Part shown: piece after piece, positions 32,580 through 43,164 of the stretch
Position numbering within the stretch: the first letter of the stretch is position 1
Layout: each line of letters opens with the position of its first letter
Assembly: GCF_030247195.1 (NCBI RefSeq)
Contig: NC_080672.1
Coordinates: forward strand, 82,024,113-82,088,112
From: Topomyia yanbarensis
Taxonomy: Eukaryota > Arthropoda > Insecta > Diptera > Culicidae
Direction: 5' to 3'
Length of the DNA: 64,000 nt
Notes under the pieces: generated by a model
Database searches by the model: none
Told to the model about the DNA's origin: nothing
The model's input: only the letters and a program-made list of their open reading frames with translations
Program-made: the position numbers and the translations under genes

Positions 32580-33360
32580 TGGAATACATGCAGTTTAGTG
32601 AGTGTCTTCCAGCAACCTCTCGGACGCGCACCCGTTCCAGGAACATGGTAGCTATGAACCACGACAATTCTGAGACGTAGTATTAGCGAATGAATCACAC
32701 CTATACCAATAGTCAGAACACCACTAACCATTACCAACAATAATTGTTGACACCATTTACAGCACCGGGAGAAACCGAGTTCTCATCAATTACGTCCCGT
32801 CCCATTCGCATGTTGCGCGCAAATTGACGACGAAATCAGGTATAATTTCTCAGGAAAAAAGTGTTCCGACACCAAACGATCAACCTGCCACGCCAAGTCA
32901 GTTAGTTAGTTGCAAGGGAAGCAAAATAAGAATCGAAACCAACCAACCAGTCAACCAGCAGGTTCAGCACGAGTGAGGTTTCACCACTCGACCTGTATTG
33001 TTTGTAAATATTCGCTTACATAAATACAGAAATAGCGCACCACCATCGCAACAACGGGGGCGCGCGCGCAGCTCGATGCGTTCGATTTCCACGTCGTGTT
33101 GTTGTTGCACCGAAAGCGTGAAACATCGGACGAACGAAAAAAAAAACTGCCACCTTCAGCAGGAATACGATCTCGATTGGGCGTTGGGCGTGCAATTTTT
33201 CAGTGCCCCGACCTCCGGCAATCGGGCACAAATTTTTGAGTTTTTTTTCTCTTCCGATCGGACCTTCTGGTTGACTTCGTGACCAGGCAAGCTCCTGCTT
33301 GTGTACTTTCGTAGTTGCTTCTGCGGAAGGTAGAGAGTATGAAGTCCCATTAGAATACCC
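32580..33360. other. GC-richer unique-looking block, possible untranslated exon
   Basis: This is one of the few long stretches without TE hallmarks. It includes an initiator-like TCAGTTAGT (32898-32906), CAACCAACCAGT-type repeats, a CGCGCGCG run near 33060 and ACAACGG words. Open frames of 65-95 codons overlap on both strands and show no family. It may be a promoter with a non-coding 5' exon, or old retroelement sequence. Confidence 0.25.
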
Positions 33361-33556
33361 TACCGGGGATGTTGTCGGAGATGAAAATTTCTGTTACTGC
33401 TTAGAAATGTGAATAACACTATTTTGAGATGACGACCACGTTCCAATTGTGTACTGTAGTTGGTAGGTGGTAAACGAGGAAGTAAACTTTAGTATGCGTC
33501 ATTTACACTATATATTACTATACTCTGCAGCGAAATGTTTAGTTCCGAACCACTTA

Positions 33557-35143
33557 GGGGAATTGTGGGAAAAACCGACACTGTGGGTAAAACCGACACC
33601 CCACAACTTTTCCTAGAAATCAAATTTTTATTCATTTCATAATGATACAATATTATTAGTACGTTTATTTAAAGCATTTGAAGAAAAATTGGATTTACGT
33701 TAGTGCGCCGAATGTCATAAAAATTAACAAAACATTCGACAGCAGCGTTCATACTCGTCTGGATGTAAAATTTCGTTGGTAGATTTAAAGGTTTTAACCG
33801 AACGAAAGCTTTTCAAATCACCCCATTTTTCAGTACCTATTATTATCGGCCTGTCCTATGATCAACTAGGTGCATTGAAGACGAGTTTGAAAAATTCAAT
33901 ATTTTTAATTGCTTTTATAAAAAAATGTGCGCTGTTGGGGTAAAACCGACACCCTATGGTTAGGGTAAAACCGACACCCTGTTAAGATGGTTGTGTATAG
34001 TTGCGATTCATTTCAAAATACTGGGGATCTTTGTGACACTTCAATTAGCCTATTAGAACACTATAGTATTAGCAGAAACACACAGAAATACTTTTATTGT
34101 GTTTATTTCTTGTAAGTCTCTTTAAAAATCAAAAATTGGAATTTTTGCTTATCTGATTCTAACGAAGCTTTTGCTATTTCTGCAAAAAGGTCATCAAACC
34201 GAATTTATAGTGTTCTCTTGGTTTGTCATAGACGAATTTTATCACAATGAGACAATGATATCCATATCAACATTAGAATAGGGCTAATAAGATTTGTAAA
34301 CAAACTTTTGTTTTGCTGATTTCTCTTAATTTGTTATATTTTCAACCCAGAAGACATTTGAAATTGATTCTACCAAGGGTAAAGATGTTGATTCATGTAT
34401 ATCCTTCATGAAATTCGAATCGACAGCGAAGTAATGAGCAAAATAAGTTTGTTTATAAAAATCTCATTAGCCCTTTTGAAGAATTGATATTGATATTATG
34501 TATACTCCAATAGATCGTTGATGATCAGAGTCTGAAAAATCAAATCTGAAAAAGATAGTTTTACTAAGAAGTGTGTGTGTCACTTACAAGTGAATGAATC
34601 CAATTAGCAGAACGTAGAACGCTTGAAAATCTTCTCTTATGAAATAAAATGACACTGGAGGTTGCAATGATGTGCGCAAGGATTATTTGGAAATACTCAT
34701 ATCAATAAATAATCCTATAGCATAAAATACTCTTATTTATAGTACTACGCTTTCGAACTTTCTTCCCCTCACTACATGATGAAGCAATAAAAAGCACATA
34801 TTTGCATCATACATACTCACACTTTATTAATCAAGCATATATCTCATTTTTAATAAAGATAAAGATTTTAATAAAGTGGAGAGAAAATAAATTAAAGGGG
34901 GTGTCGATCTTACCCCTATGGGGTGTCGGTTTTACCCGCAGTGCTTACAAAAAGTCACTTTGTTTTCCAAGTTTTACAACCAATATTTTTTAATGAAATT
35001 AATTTTTTGAAGTGCTGAAAAAATTAAGTCTTGTTAAGAATTTTCTGAAGAAGAATTCTGCATAAAAATTATAATTTTATTGGTTTTGTGGCAACTTAGA
35101 AAAAGTGTTAAGCTTAAGGTGTCGGTTTTAACCATAATTCCCC
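33557..35143. mobile_element. TA-flanked TIR element with GTAAAACCGACACC subterminal repeats
   Basis: Ends GGGGAATTGTGGGAAAAACC and, reversed, GGGGAATTATGGTTAAAACC are inverted repeats. TA lies on both sides (33555-33556, 35144-35145). The word GGTAAAACCGACACC occurs near 33590, twice near 33940-33980, and inverted near 34905-34940 and 35118-35132. The 1.59-kb interior has no transposase. A nested inverted-repeat piece lies at 34281-34477. Confidence 0.7.
34281..34477. mobile_element. Nested MITE-like copy (partner 42613-42815)
   Basis: It begins GGGCTAATAAGATTTGTAAA and ends, reversed, AAAAGGGCTAATGAG, and both halves contain TTTGTTTA/TAAACAAAC. The same arrangement is found at 42613-42815. 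It sits inside the TA-flanked element at 33557-35143. Confidence 0.55.
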
Positions 35144-35149
35144 TACTAG

Positions 35150-37190
35150 TAATTCCGCACATGACTAATGCTGGAGACGTGATTTTATTTCTATTGCCAT
35201 TTAACACTGCTCTTAATGGTTGGTTGAAAGTCTGCAGGAATTATTTTAATGACCGATGAAATGAAAGTTTATAAAATAAAATGTTTCGTTTTTCATGGAC
35301 GAACAAATTTCAACGCCAATTTAGAACTTGTGAATCATTTAAAAAGTAGCACCACCTTACAGGAATGATTTTCCTGATCAGAAATCATTCCAATAAGGTG
35401 CATATCTACTTTATTATCTGAACTCGGAACAGCGCAGATGGCGCCGCTGTTCTGAGAAGGACATGATAATCATCTTTTAAATAGCACAATACACCGGTTA
35501 CCATGACGGAACGCGCAATTTTCCGATATTGTCTCGTATTCTTTTGTGGCCTAATGTGGAATCGTGGCGCAGCACTGAGACCCCGCCTAATTGCGTCTGA
35601 GCAGAGCTTTCACCATTCATTCAAATTCAATCCGAACGAACCACAATACAGTTCAGTAAAACGCTTGCCTTCACCCCAACCGAACGAATTGCCGCTATGG
35701 ATACCGAAGCAACAACACGAGGAAACAGAAACAGGAACGAATATATCCACACACGCTTGCATAAGCACGTATCATTATTGGCGATTCTACGTTGAAACCG
35801 CTCACAGATAGCGCTGGAAGCAAAGTGTTGCTGATTTGATTCTGTTCTGTCATAGTGCATATATTTTCTGTAAACATTGGTAAAAAAATAACTTTTAAAC
35901 ACCAAATCACCGATCAATTTGTTGATAATTGTTTATGAAAATGATGGAAAACCATCATTTTATAAGATGATAAGTAAACATCTTGCGAAAAGGTTGTAAA
36001 ACATAGTGGTTTCTAATATTATTCGCAGAGCTATATGTGTGCTGTTCCAAAATGTAATTTGTTGAGCATCGTAGGTGCCGCAACATCATTTCCAGTTCCT
36101 CCTAAGTTAAGCTAAACCTTCATGAGATGGTGTAAATTCATTCAACTCTCCGGATCACGCGAGGAAAGAATATATCTGGTTAATAGGAAAGTGTCAGCTT
36201 TGTATCATACACAGCCGATCCTTCTCTCTGATAGTCTTCACTGAATCTCCTACGTAGTCCAAAATATGAAGGAGTTTGACATTGATACTGATTGGATCTC
36301 GGTTTCAAGTTGGAACTTTATTTATGGAACGATTTTTGATAACCACAATAATACCCCGAAAACATTTCGAAGAAATGTATGAGCCAAATAGTTGCAAATG
36401 GCTGTAATTTCAGAATAATTGCAAATAAAACTAAATTTCTTACTCGTTTCATTCATATTTTGGCAGTGGTAAGCTTTTTCCGAGAAGAAAATGAAGTTTT
36501 TGTTGTAAGATACGACTCACTTGCGGGTGAAAAAAAGCAAACTGTATCACTTTACCAGTTCATGAGCTGAATCATAGGTGTCGCATGACTAATTTTGGTT
36601 TTGCCGCAAATCGCCAATAATGATGAACAGTTGTGAGTATCATTGAGAGAGAGGATATCAGTATTCTCTTCTCTCTTGAATAGTGGTTCCTCTTTGCTTG
36701 GTTGATTATTTAGTGAAATTGGTTCAGGAACATACAAGCTGTTGAACCATTCAGATTCATTGTGTAATGCTGAATCTGAATATAAAATTCTTCTGGCCAT
36801 ATTAGCGGTTTTCAGCGTCTTTCGCCACGTCAGTTAAGAACATATGGCTTGTGGAGCGGACATTAGGCAACAGGTACCGCTTATTGGATTCTGCTGAGGT
36901 TTGAGGGGGAAAAATTGAACTTGTGTTCACGATGCATTATAAATTTAGAGAAATCGTGGATATTCAAACATCGATATGCATTTATCAGTTTTTTGGATGT
37001 TGGTTCCTCAGACGATTCAGCCCAACACATATAGGTTCATCTTTTTCTAACATTGTATCTCTAGCTTACGAATATTTGGAATTTTATAATCGTGAACCAA
37101 AACGAAGTGTTTATAAGCTTGGTTATAAGTTATTCGCATTTAACAAGGACAATATATGTTTCAAACTATGATGTACTACAGTATTTTCCT
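35150..37190. other. Mostly unassigned sequence
   Basis: A 102-codon open frame at 35503-35811 (+) has a hydrophobic N-terminus (FRYCLVFFCGLMW), but opposite-strand frames overlap it and no family is recognised, so it is not called as a gene. The rest (35850-37190) has no clear repeat ends or coding signal. Confidence 0.3.
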
Positions 37191-37192
37191 AA

Positions 37193-38260
37193 ATCAATCA
37201 TGATATCGCAATAGCGAAGCTGGACAAACTCGGTATTCATGGACAACTTCTGCGCTGGTTTCGTTCCTACCTCGATGGAAGGCAACTTCAAATCAGCATT
37301 AAGGACTGTCTATCTACACCATTCTTCGCTACATCCGGCATCCCACAAGGAAGCCATCTCGGTCCAGTGATATTCCTCCTCTACTTTAATGACGTCAACA
37401 TCAAATTACAAGGACCCCGCCTTTCTTTTGCCGACGACATGAAAATTTTTCAACAAATACGGGATAAAACCGATGCCGAGCTTCTTCAGAGGGAATTGGA
37501 CAGCTTTAGTACGTGGTGTGATCTAAACAGAATGGTTTTAAACCCGAGCAAATGCTCAATCGTTACGTTCACGCGGAAACGCCATCCGATTCAGTTTAAC
37601 TACCATCTCTTCGACTCGAGTATTCCAAGACACTCTAACGTCAAGGATCTCGGAGTCATCATGGATTCGGCACTAACGTTCAAACCACATACATCATCCA
37701 TTGTGGATAAGGCTTCAAGACAGCTTGGGTTCATCTTCCGAATAGCGAAAAACTTTAAGGACGTATACTGTTTAAAATCTCTCTATTGTGCGCTGGTTCG
37801 CTCAACACTGGAATATTGTTCTGCTGTTTGGAACCCTTACTACCAGAACGGTGTCGACAGAATCGAGGCCGTCCAACGCCGGTTCATACGCTTTGCACTC
37901 CGACATCTTCCTTGGCAAAACAGATTTCAGCTGCCGAGCTACGAAAACCGTTGTCAGTTAATACAGCTCGATACTCTAAGCATCCGGAGGGACTGCTCTC
38001 GAGCCCTGTTCGTCTCAGACTTACTGTCTGCCAGGGTGGATTGCCCTACAATCCTCGGACGCCTCGATCTTCAAGCTCGCGTTCGAGCTCTGCGCAATAA
38101 CTCTCTTCTGCGAGTCCCATTCAGGAGAACTAACTATGGGCGCCAGGGCGCTGTTACCGGACTCCAGCGTGTGTTTAACAGTGTGGCGACGGCGTTTGAC
38201 TTCAACCTGACAAGGAATTCGATAAAAACTAAAATAATTCGTATTCTGAAATGTAATTAG
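37193..38260 (+). CDS. Non-LTR retrotransposon reverse transcriptase, 5'-truncated
   Basis: A continuous frame of 355 codons runs from a truncation point near 37193 to TAG at 38258-38260. It starts inside the RT domain (HDIAIAKLDKLGIHG, then SGIPQGSHLGP) and has the catalytic FADD at 37427-37438, the thumb motif DLGVIMDSALTF and the C-terminal segment RSTLEYCSAVWNPYY. No endonuclease, ORF1 or RNase H is present. The RT synthesises cDNA at the nicked target in intact elements; this copy lacks its 5' half, the usual result of abortive reverse transcription. The sequence fits the jockey/CR1 group. The absence of stops over more than 1 kb suggests a young copy. No functional start codon is expected. 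Confidence 0.9.
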   Translation: MNHDIAIAKLDKLGIHGQLLRWFRSYLDGRQLQISIKDCLSTPFFATSGIPQGSHLGPVIFLLYFNDVNIKLQGPRLSFADDMKIFQQIRDKTDAELLQRELDSFSTWCDLNRMVLNPSKCSIVTFTRKRHPIQFNYHLFDSSIPRHSNVKDLGVIMDSALTFKPHTSSIVDKASRQLGFIFRIAKNFKDVYCLKSLYCALVRSTLEYCSAVWNPYYQNGVDRIEAVQRRFIRFALRHLPWQNRFQLPSYENRCQLIQLDTLSIRRDCSRALFVSDLLSARVDCPTILGRLDLQARVRALRNNSLLRVPFRRTNYGRQGAVTGLQRVFNSVATAFDFNLTRNSIKTKIIRILKCN

Positions 38261-38306
38261 TTTAAGTAACCACCATTGGGGCCAAGGGGTCTGTTGGTGA
38301 CGGTAC

Positions 38307-38333
38307 AACAAATAAACAATAAACAATAAACAA
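38307..38333 (+). repeat. (CAATAAA)n 3' tail of the retrotransposon
   Basis: After about 45 bp of 3' untranslated sequence the element ends in three to four AATAAAC units. Short tandem tails replace poly(A) in several non-LTR families. A target-site duplication could not be identified with confidence. Confidence 0.7.
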
Positions 38334-38339
38334 ATGTTG

Positions 38340-39190
38340 TACAGACAGGTTAAATGTTAACAAATATAATATTAACCACAAATTCGATAAGCAAGATTTA
38401 TGACTCCTGATTAAATTGGATACCTACTAACGGAGTGTTTAAAATGTACGGCATATTGTGGAATATTTAATAATCAAAAAAATACTTCGAGCTTCGTCTA
38501 AAGTTGAGCAGGAATAGCAAAATTACACACGTCTTTTAATCTTTGAGAAGAAATTAGTATCCCGCTTTAATGCTTTAGTGATCTGAACAGATTAGTTCGC
38601 TGCAATTATTCCGAGCTTGGCGAATATCCTCCAAATGAATCTTGACAGTTGATTTTAATGCCTTTATTCTAAGTTACCCGAGATTTTTATTGTAACCAGG
38701 CAACCAAAAATGTTTTCAAATTTTGTTTAAATGGAAAAAAATCACACTATATTTTTTTCCTATTCCATCAACATTACTATCCTATCATTCAAAATTTGTC
38801 AACTGGTTAATAAAAACTTGACACAATTTAACAAATTGCATTCATTGACATTTAAATCAAACATGATTTACGAAATTCATAGTCATAATAAATTAAAATT
38901 AAATCTAAAACATTTTTGATGCTCGTGTATGTCAGGAGCAGAACACGTAAATTTTTACGATTTTTCTAGTTCTGTGTAATACTAAAAAAAAACCCCTGAG
39001 TTGAACTTGAACAACGACTGGCTTATGAATATTTAAAAATATATTGTATTCCATAAGACAAATTGTTTTTGGTTTAATAATTGAATGTCTTCCAAAACTC
39101 GTTGAAATGTAATATGCAAAAGTATTCTGCGTATTAATTTTCAGAATTGATAATTTACTTTTTCAAAAGTTACAAAAGTTTTTCTGTGAT
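38340..39190. other. Unassigned AT-rich spacer
   Basis: No gene or repeat boundary recognised. Confidence 0.35.
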
Positions 39191-39455
39191 CGTTTTTTCT
39201 GGTCAAGTCTACCCACCGCGGGAGCCTTGACCAAGGCTTGGGGAGCTTGACCAAGAGAATTTTAAAATATCAGAACAAAAAACAATGGCATATAGCATGC
39301 TTTTATCTTTTCTTCCCATATTGTTGAGGTTCTTAGTACTAGTTAAAAATATAAAACGATTGTATTTCATGAGCTTTGATTTTTTTTAATGCATTGCTTT
39401 TTTGGATTAACTGTACTGATTACATTGCAGGTTCACGTGTCAGAAAATCAGCCAT

Positions 39456-39783
39456 AAAAATCATTAGTGTATCTATCTGTGGTGTCCTTGGACGATTGAT
39501 TGAAAAAAATTGAAATTTCTCTTCTTTTTGGAAACGGGAACGATTTTTCCAAAAAAAAACACCATTTTCACCTGAAAAAAATTATTAACAAATCCATAAC
39601 ATTAATATGAAAATTTTGACGAAAAAATGGAATCGTTCAAGGACACGGCAGTTAAATTACGAACAAGCAAAAATAAAGTTTTGAAATCCGTTGCAAACTC
39701 TTTCGGCACTCGTAGTCACCGCAAATATCGTGATAATCGCGTTTAAAGTTTCAAATATAAGCGTAAGGGAGCAAGATGAAAAA
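39456..39783. repeat. Dispersed repeat, copy 2 (partner 27412-27736)
   Basis: Same block order and orientation as 27412-27736. It contains an additional GTTCAAGGACACGGCAG stretch not seen in copy 1. Confidence 0.6.
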
Positions 39784-39879
39784 CGAAATGAAGAAGATGA
39801 AAAATTAGCTGATGGGATCGAAACAAATATAAAAATATATAAAAAATTAAGTACCAAATGGAACACGTTATTAATAATT

Positions 39880-40134
39880 CTAGAGAAAATTTTCAATAGG
39901 ACGTAAGTAACTTTGAGAGCCTCTCTTTGTTTACTTTCTCTTTCGTTTATTACGACGTCATTACAACACTTTGCACTAATTTTCCAGTACATATCGAAAG
40001 CAGACGGTTTTTACTAGAATATTATGCAAAGAGTAGAGTAGTAAATGCTGAAATGGCCGAGTAATGAAGAGAAGAGAAAGACCCCAAAGAGATTCTCTCA
40101 TTGTTACTTACGTCCTATTGAAAATTTTCTCTAG
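39880..40134. mobile_element. CTAGAG MITE copy 1, 4-bp TSD AATT
   Basis: Both ends read CTAGAGAAAATTTTCAATAG inward. AATT flanks both sides (39876-39879, 40135-40138). Length is 255 bp, with no coding sequence. The same element in the opposite orientation lies at 41512-41766. Confidence 0.85.
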
Positions 40135-40242
40135 AATTGTTGAATTTCGTGCTTGGTAAAGTCTCCCCATGTTCCCTTAACCCTATTTGTATTTTCACAA
40201 TTCGACAGACTCAATAGGTTGAAGACAAAACTAAAAAATATT

Positions 40243-40270
40243 GTTGCGTTGCGTTGCGTTGCGTTGCGTT
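40243..40270. repeat. (TTGCG)n pentanucleotide microsatellite
   Basis: Five tandem TTGCG/GTTGC units. Sequence before and after (ACAAAACTAAAAAATATTGT at about 40220 and 40330) is itself duplicated around it. Confidence 0.85.
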
Positions 40271-40389
40271 GTGACGATGATTTTGGCGGATTGCACACTG
40301 ACTTCATCATGTTTGACTGCTGATTAGGACAAAACTAAAAAATATTGTGTATAAAAAGCGCACAGAACATGTACCTATCTCGAATAAAA

Positions 40390-41220
40390 ATAATAAAACA
40401 CAATAAACACATTCTCGTTATGAGCGCTGTTCTCCGGGGCAGCTGGGCGGCATCATTTTTCGTACCTACATTCGCACCCAGCAAGCAAAGAGAATTTGGG
40501 TGCCTATGTACAGCTTGCTATGGAGAACGAATGATGCACAGCGGTTGATATCTCTTCGAATGGGAGAGAGAATGAGCAACGGGTACTATTACGCTATGCT
40601 CATATACCTACACTATAGAACAGCAATGATTCACCAGCCTCGGTTGGTGGTGAACCAAAGCCGTCAACTCCGCAGCTCAGTGGTGAATGGTTCAATAGGT
40701 CGTATGTTCGTGAAGCGAAGAACGAATGAAGAGTGTTCGTTCTTTTTCAGCTGATTCGTTTTCCAAGCTCTGCGTCTGAGCATTGTCTGTCTCCGTCAAT
40801 CCTGCGAGTTGAACCTACACAGCAGAAACTGCCACTCCGTGCGGTGTCCAGGCGGACACTGACTCCTACCGATATTTTCAGGCCAGCCATATATTTCAAT
40901 CGTTTAGTTTCAGGATTGCGCACGAAGATTTGGATCATTTTTCCGAACGAACATGTTCGCTGCCGAATATGTTCGATGGCACTCATTAGGCGTGTTTCGA
41001 AATTCAACATTGCTCAACAATTGGTCATCGATGACCAAATTGTTGAGTTAAACATGGCCGCCGCGATTTTTTTCGGTGAGCAAAAGAGAAAGTTTTGCTC
41101 TGTTGTGATACAAAACTTCGGATGCAACATTGCACGTTGGAGAGCTGCGACACCCATTCCCTTCTCGCTGCTGAGCGGCAAAGAGAAACTAAAATAAGCT
41201 GGTACCAGTGATGCCACATT
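40390..41220. other. GC-richer block with an unassigned 154-codon frame and a hairpin
   Basis: A plus-strand frame at 40733-41197 is open for 154 codons but has no recognisable domain, and two overlapping minus-strand frames of 67-87 codons compete with it. At 41010-41045 a near-perfect palindrome (CTCAACAATTGGTCATC, then its inverse with one extra base) could form a 17-bp hairpin. I regard the region as unassigned, possibly a retroelement leader. Confidence 0.3.
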
Positions 41221-41511
41221 TTATATTATTTACCGGGAATAAAAAAATCGCACTACTTTTTCAGAAAATTTGTACCGAAATTTACTGCAATAAGTTAATG
41301 CAAACGTTTTGCTAGTTGAATAATATTTGGTTAATTTGGGTGTTTTATACATCAACCTTTCCAATCTCGCTTTATTTTTCCGTCAATAATAAATAAAAAA
41401 AACACTGAGTTCTTAGTGCAAAAATCATTTGTTCTATTGTAAAGGTTTCAATAATAAGTTCATTCGCCAGCAAATCATTTGTTAGGAGTAGTCAAATTAC
41501 AAAATATATTT

Positions 41512-41766
41512 CTAGAGAAAATTTTCAATAGGACGTAAGCAACAATGAGAGATTCTCTTTGGGGTCTTTCTCTTCTGTTCATTACTCGGCCATTTCAACA
41601 TTTACTACTCTACTCTTTACATAATACTCTAGTAAAAATTGTCGGCTTTCGATATGCACTGGAAAATTAGTACAAAGTGTTGTAATGACGTCGTAATAAA
41701 CGAAAGAGAAAGTAAACAAAGAGAGGCTCTCAATGTTACTTACGTCCTATTGAAAATTTTCTCTAG
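41512..41766. mobile_element. CTAGAG MITE copy 2, 4-bp TSD ATTT
   Basis: Inverted relative to 39880-40134, the same length (255 bp) and very similar throughout. ATTT lies on both sides (41508-41511, 41767-41770). Two independent 4-bp duplications fix the family's TSD size. Confidence 0.85.
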
Positions 41767-42263
41767 ATTTGTATTACACACCAAAGAAAAACAGTTTCCG
41801 TAAATTTATATATCCTATATACACTTTCTCAATATTACTAGGTATTAGAAATGTCAAATAAAACTATTGTTTTACCATTTTATCTCCAAAAATATGTACC
41901 ATGTTGTAGTTTCCTTAGACATCATTTTAATCTGTACCTATACAATTCAAATAATCTGCAGCTTTATAGAAACATCTGTACTTTTGGTAGCACTGCGCGG
42001 TACGCATACAGATCTGTCAATCGCGCTTCTCATTCGTTCTTGAAATGATGGTGGGGGCATGCAGTCGGCTGAAATAAATTCCCATTCTCACAACATGTGG
42101 TCGGCACCCAGACATGCTATCTCTTTCGTTTCTTTTACCTGTTGTATAAGCTTCTTTCAAGAATGCGTGTACCACCGTCAACGAAGTTTTGGCGTCAGTG
42201 TGCTCTTGGGCTCGCATCTGGTAGGATGGTTGCTAATTGATGCGTGCAGTTGTATGATAAATA

Positions 42264-42415
42264 GGGCCCCTTACACGAGGCGCTAGTAATGTCATTACTG
42301 AGCAGTAATGTCACTTTTAATGATCGTGTAAGGTGAGTAATGACGGAATTCCCATACAATTCTAGTAATGACACTACTTAGTAATGACACTTTTATTGCG
42401 CGTGTAAGGGCCCCT
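42264..42415. mobile_element. Small palindromic MITE with GGGCCCCTTACACG ends
   Basis: Left end GGGCCCCTTACACG and reversed right end GGGGCCCTTACACG are inverted repeats. The interior repeats AGTAATGTCA/TAATGACA several times. TA (or ATA) flanks both sides. Length is 152 bp. Confidence 0.65.
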
Positions 42416-42612
42416 AATAGGACATTCAAGTTTTCATTGCACTCAAACACAGTTTTTCACTATTCTCGGGTTATTTTTGCTATTATCAGTTTCTCGGTGA
42501 TGGTTTGGCCGATTATCACAAATGCCTCAAATTAAAGGTATGTTCTCCTGCTACAAAATTTCGTACGGATCCGTTGTATGGTTCCGGAAATATAAACTCA
42601 ATATTAATTCGT

Positions 42613-42815
42613 CAAAAGGGCGAAAGAGTTTTTTGTAAACAAACTTGTTTCGCTCATTAGTCCGCTGCAGAGTGCAATTTCATGAAAAACATGCGTTAAT
42701 GTAAATTTTTACCCTTCGTAGAAGTAATTTCAATTGTTTTCTGCTTTGAAATTATAGTAAATTAAGAGAAACCATCAAAATAAAAGTTTGTTTACAAATC
42801 TTATTCGCCCTTTTG
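42613..42815. mobile_element. CAAAAGGGCGAA-ended MITE (partner 34281-34477)
   Basis: The ends CAAAAGGGCGAA and, reversed, CAAAAGGGCGAATAAG are followed at both sides by TTTGTAAACAAACTT. No clear TSD. Non-coding, 203 bp. Confidence 0.65.
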
Positions 42816-43164
42816 GAAATTTAATATCGAACTGTTAATCGTCCGGTCACATGAAATTCCCATAGAAGAAGGAACTAAAAAATTCTAAGAAATCGAATTT
42901 GAATTTGGAATGACAAATATCTATAAAATGCATGAAACATCGAGATTTTAACCAAACCATTTTTGGTGTTTAGATCATATGGGCATCCTTCCTATACATT
43001 ATGCGAACATTATCCTGTTTCTCCTACCAGCTGATCAAAACGACCAAACTCAAACCGCTGATTACTGGTTCAAGTTATCGATTTGGTCTTTTCTTTTACA
43101 AAATTTTAGAACTCGAATATTGATTTCTTGTATATAGTTGTCATGTCATGTATAATGAAAATGT

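Larger units (their letters stand above)
39195..40180. mobile_element. GGGGAGACTTGACC-family remnant with nested repeats
   Basis: TTGACCAAGGCTTGGGGAGC lies at the left and CTTGGTAAAGTCTCCCCATG at the right, matching the ends of 11081-12892. Inside are a dispersed repeat (39456-39783) and a MITE (39880-40134). The left end is rearranged: two inverted copies of the terminal motif lie close together. Confidence 0.45.

Noticed and set aside
40733..41197. 154-codon open frame as a possible gene
   Set aside because: No recognisable domain, competing frames on the other strand, and a palindrome inside it; kept only as a note on the region.
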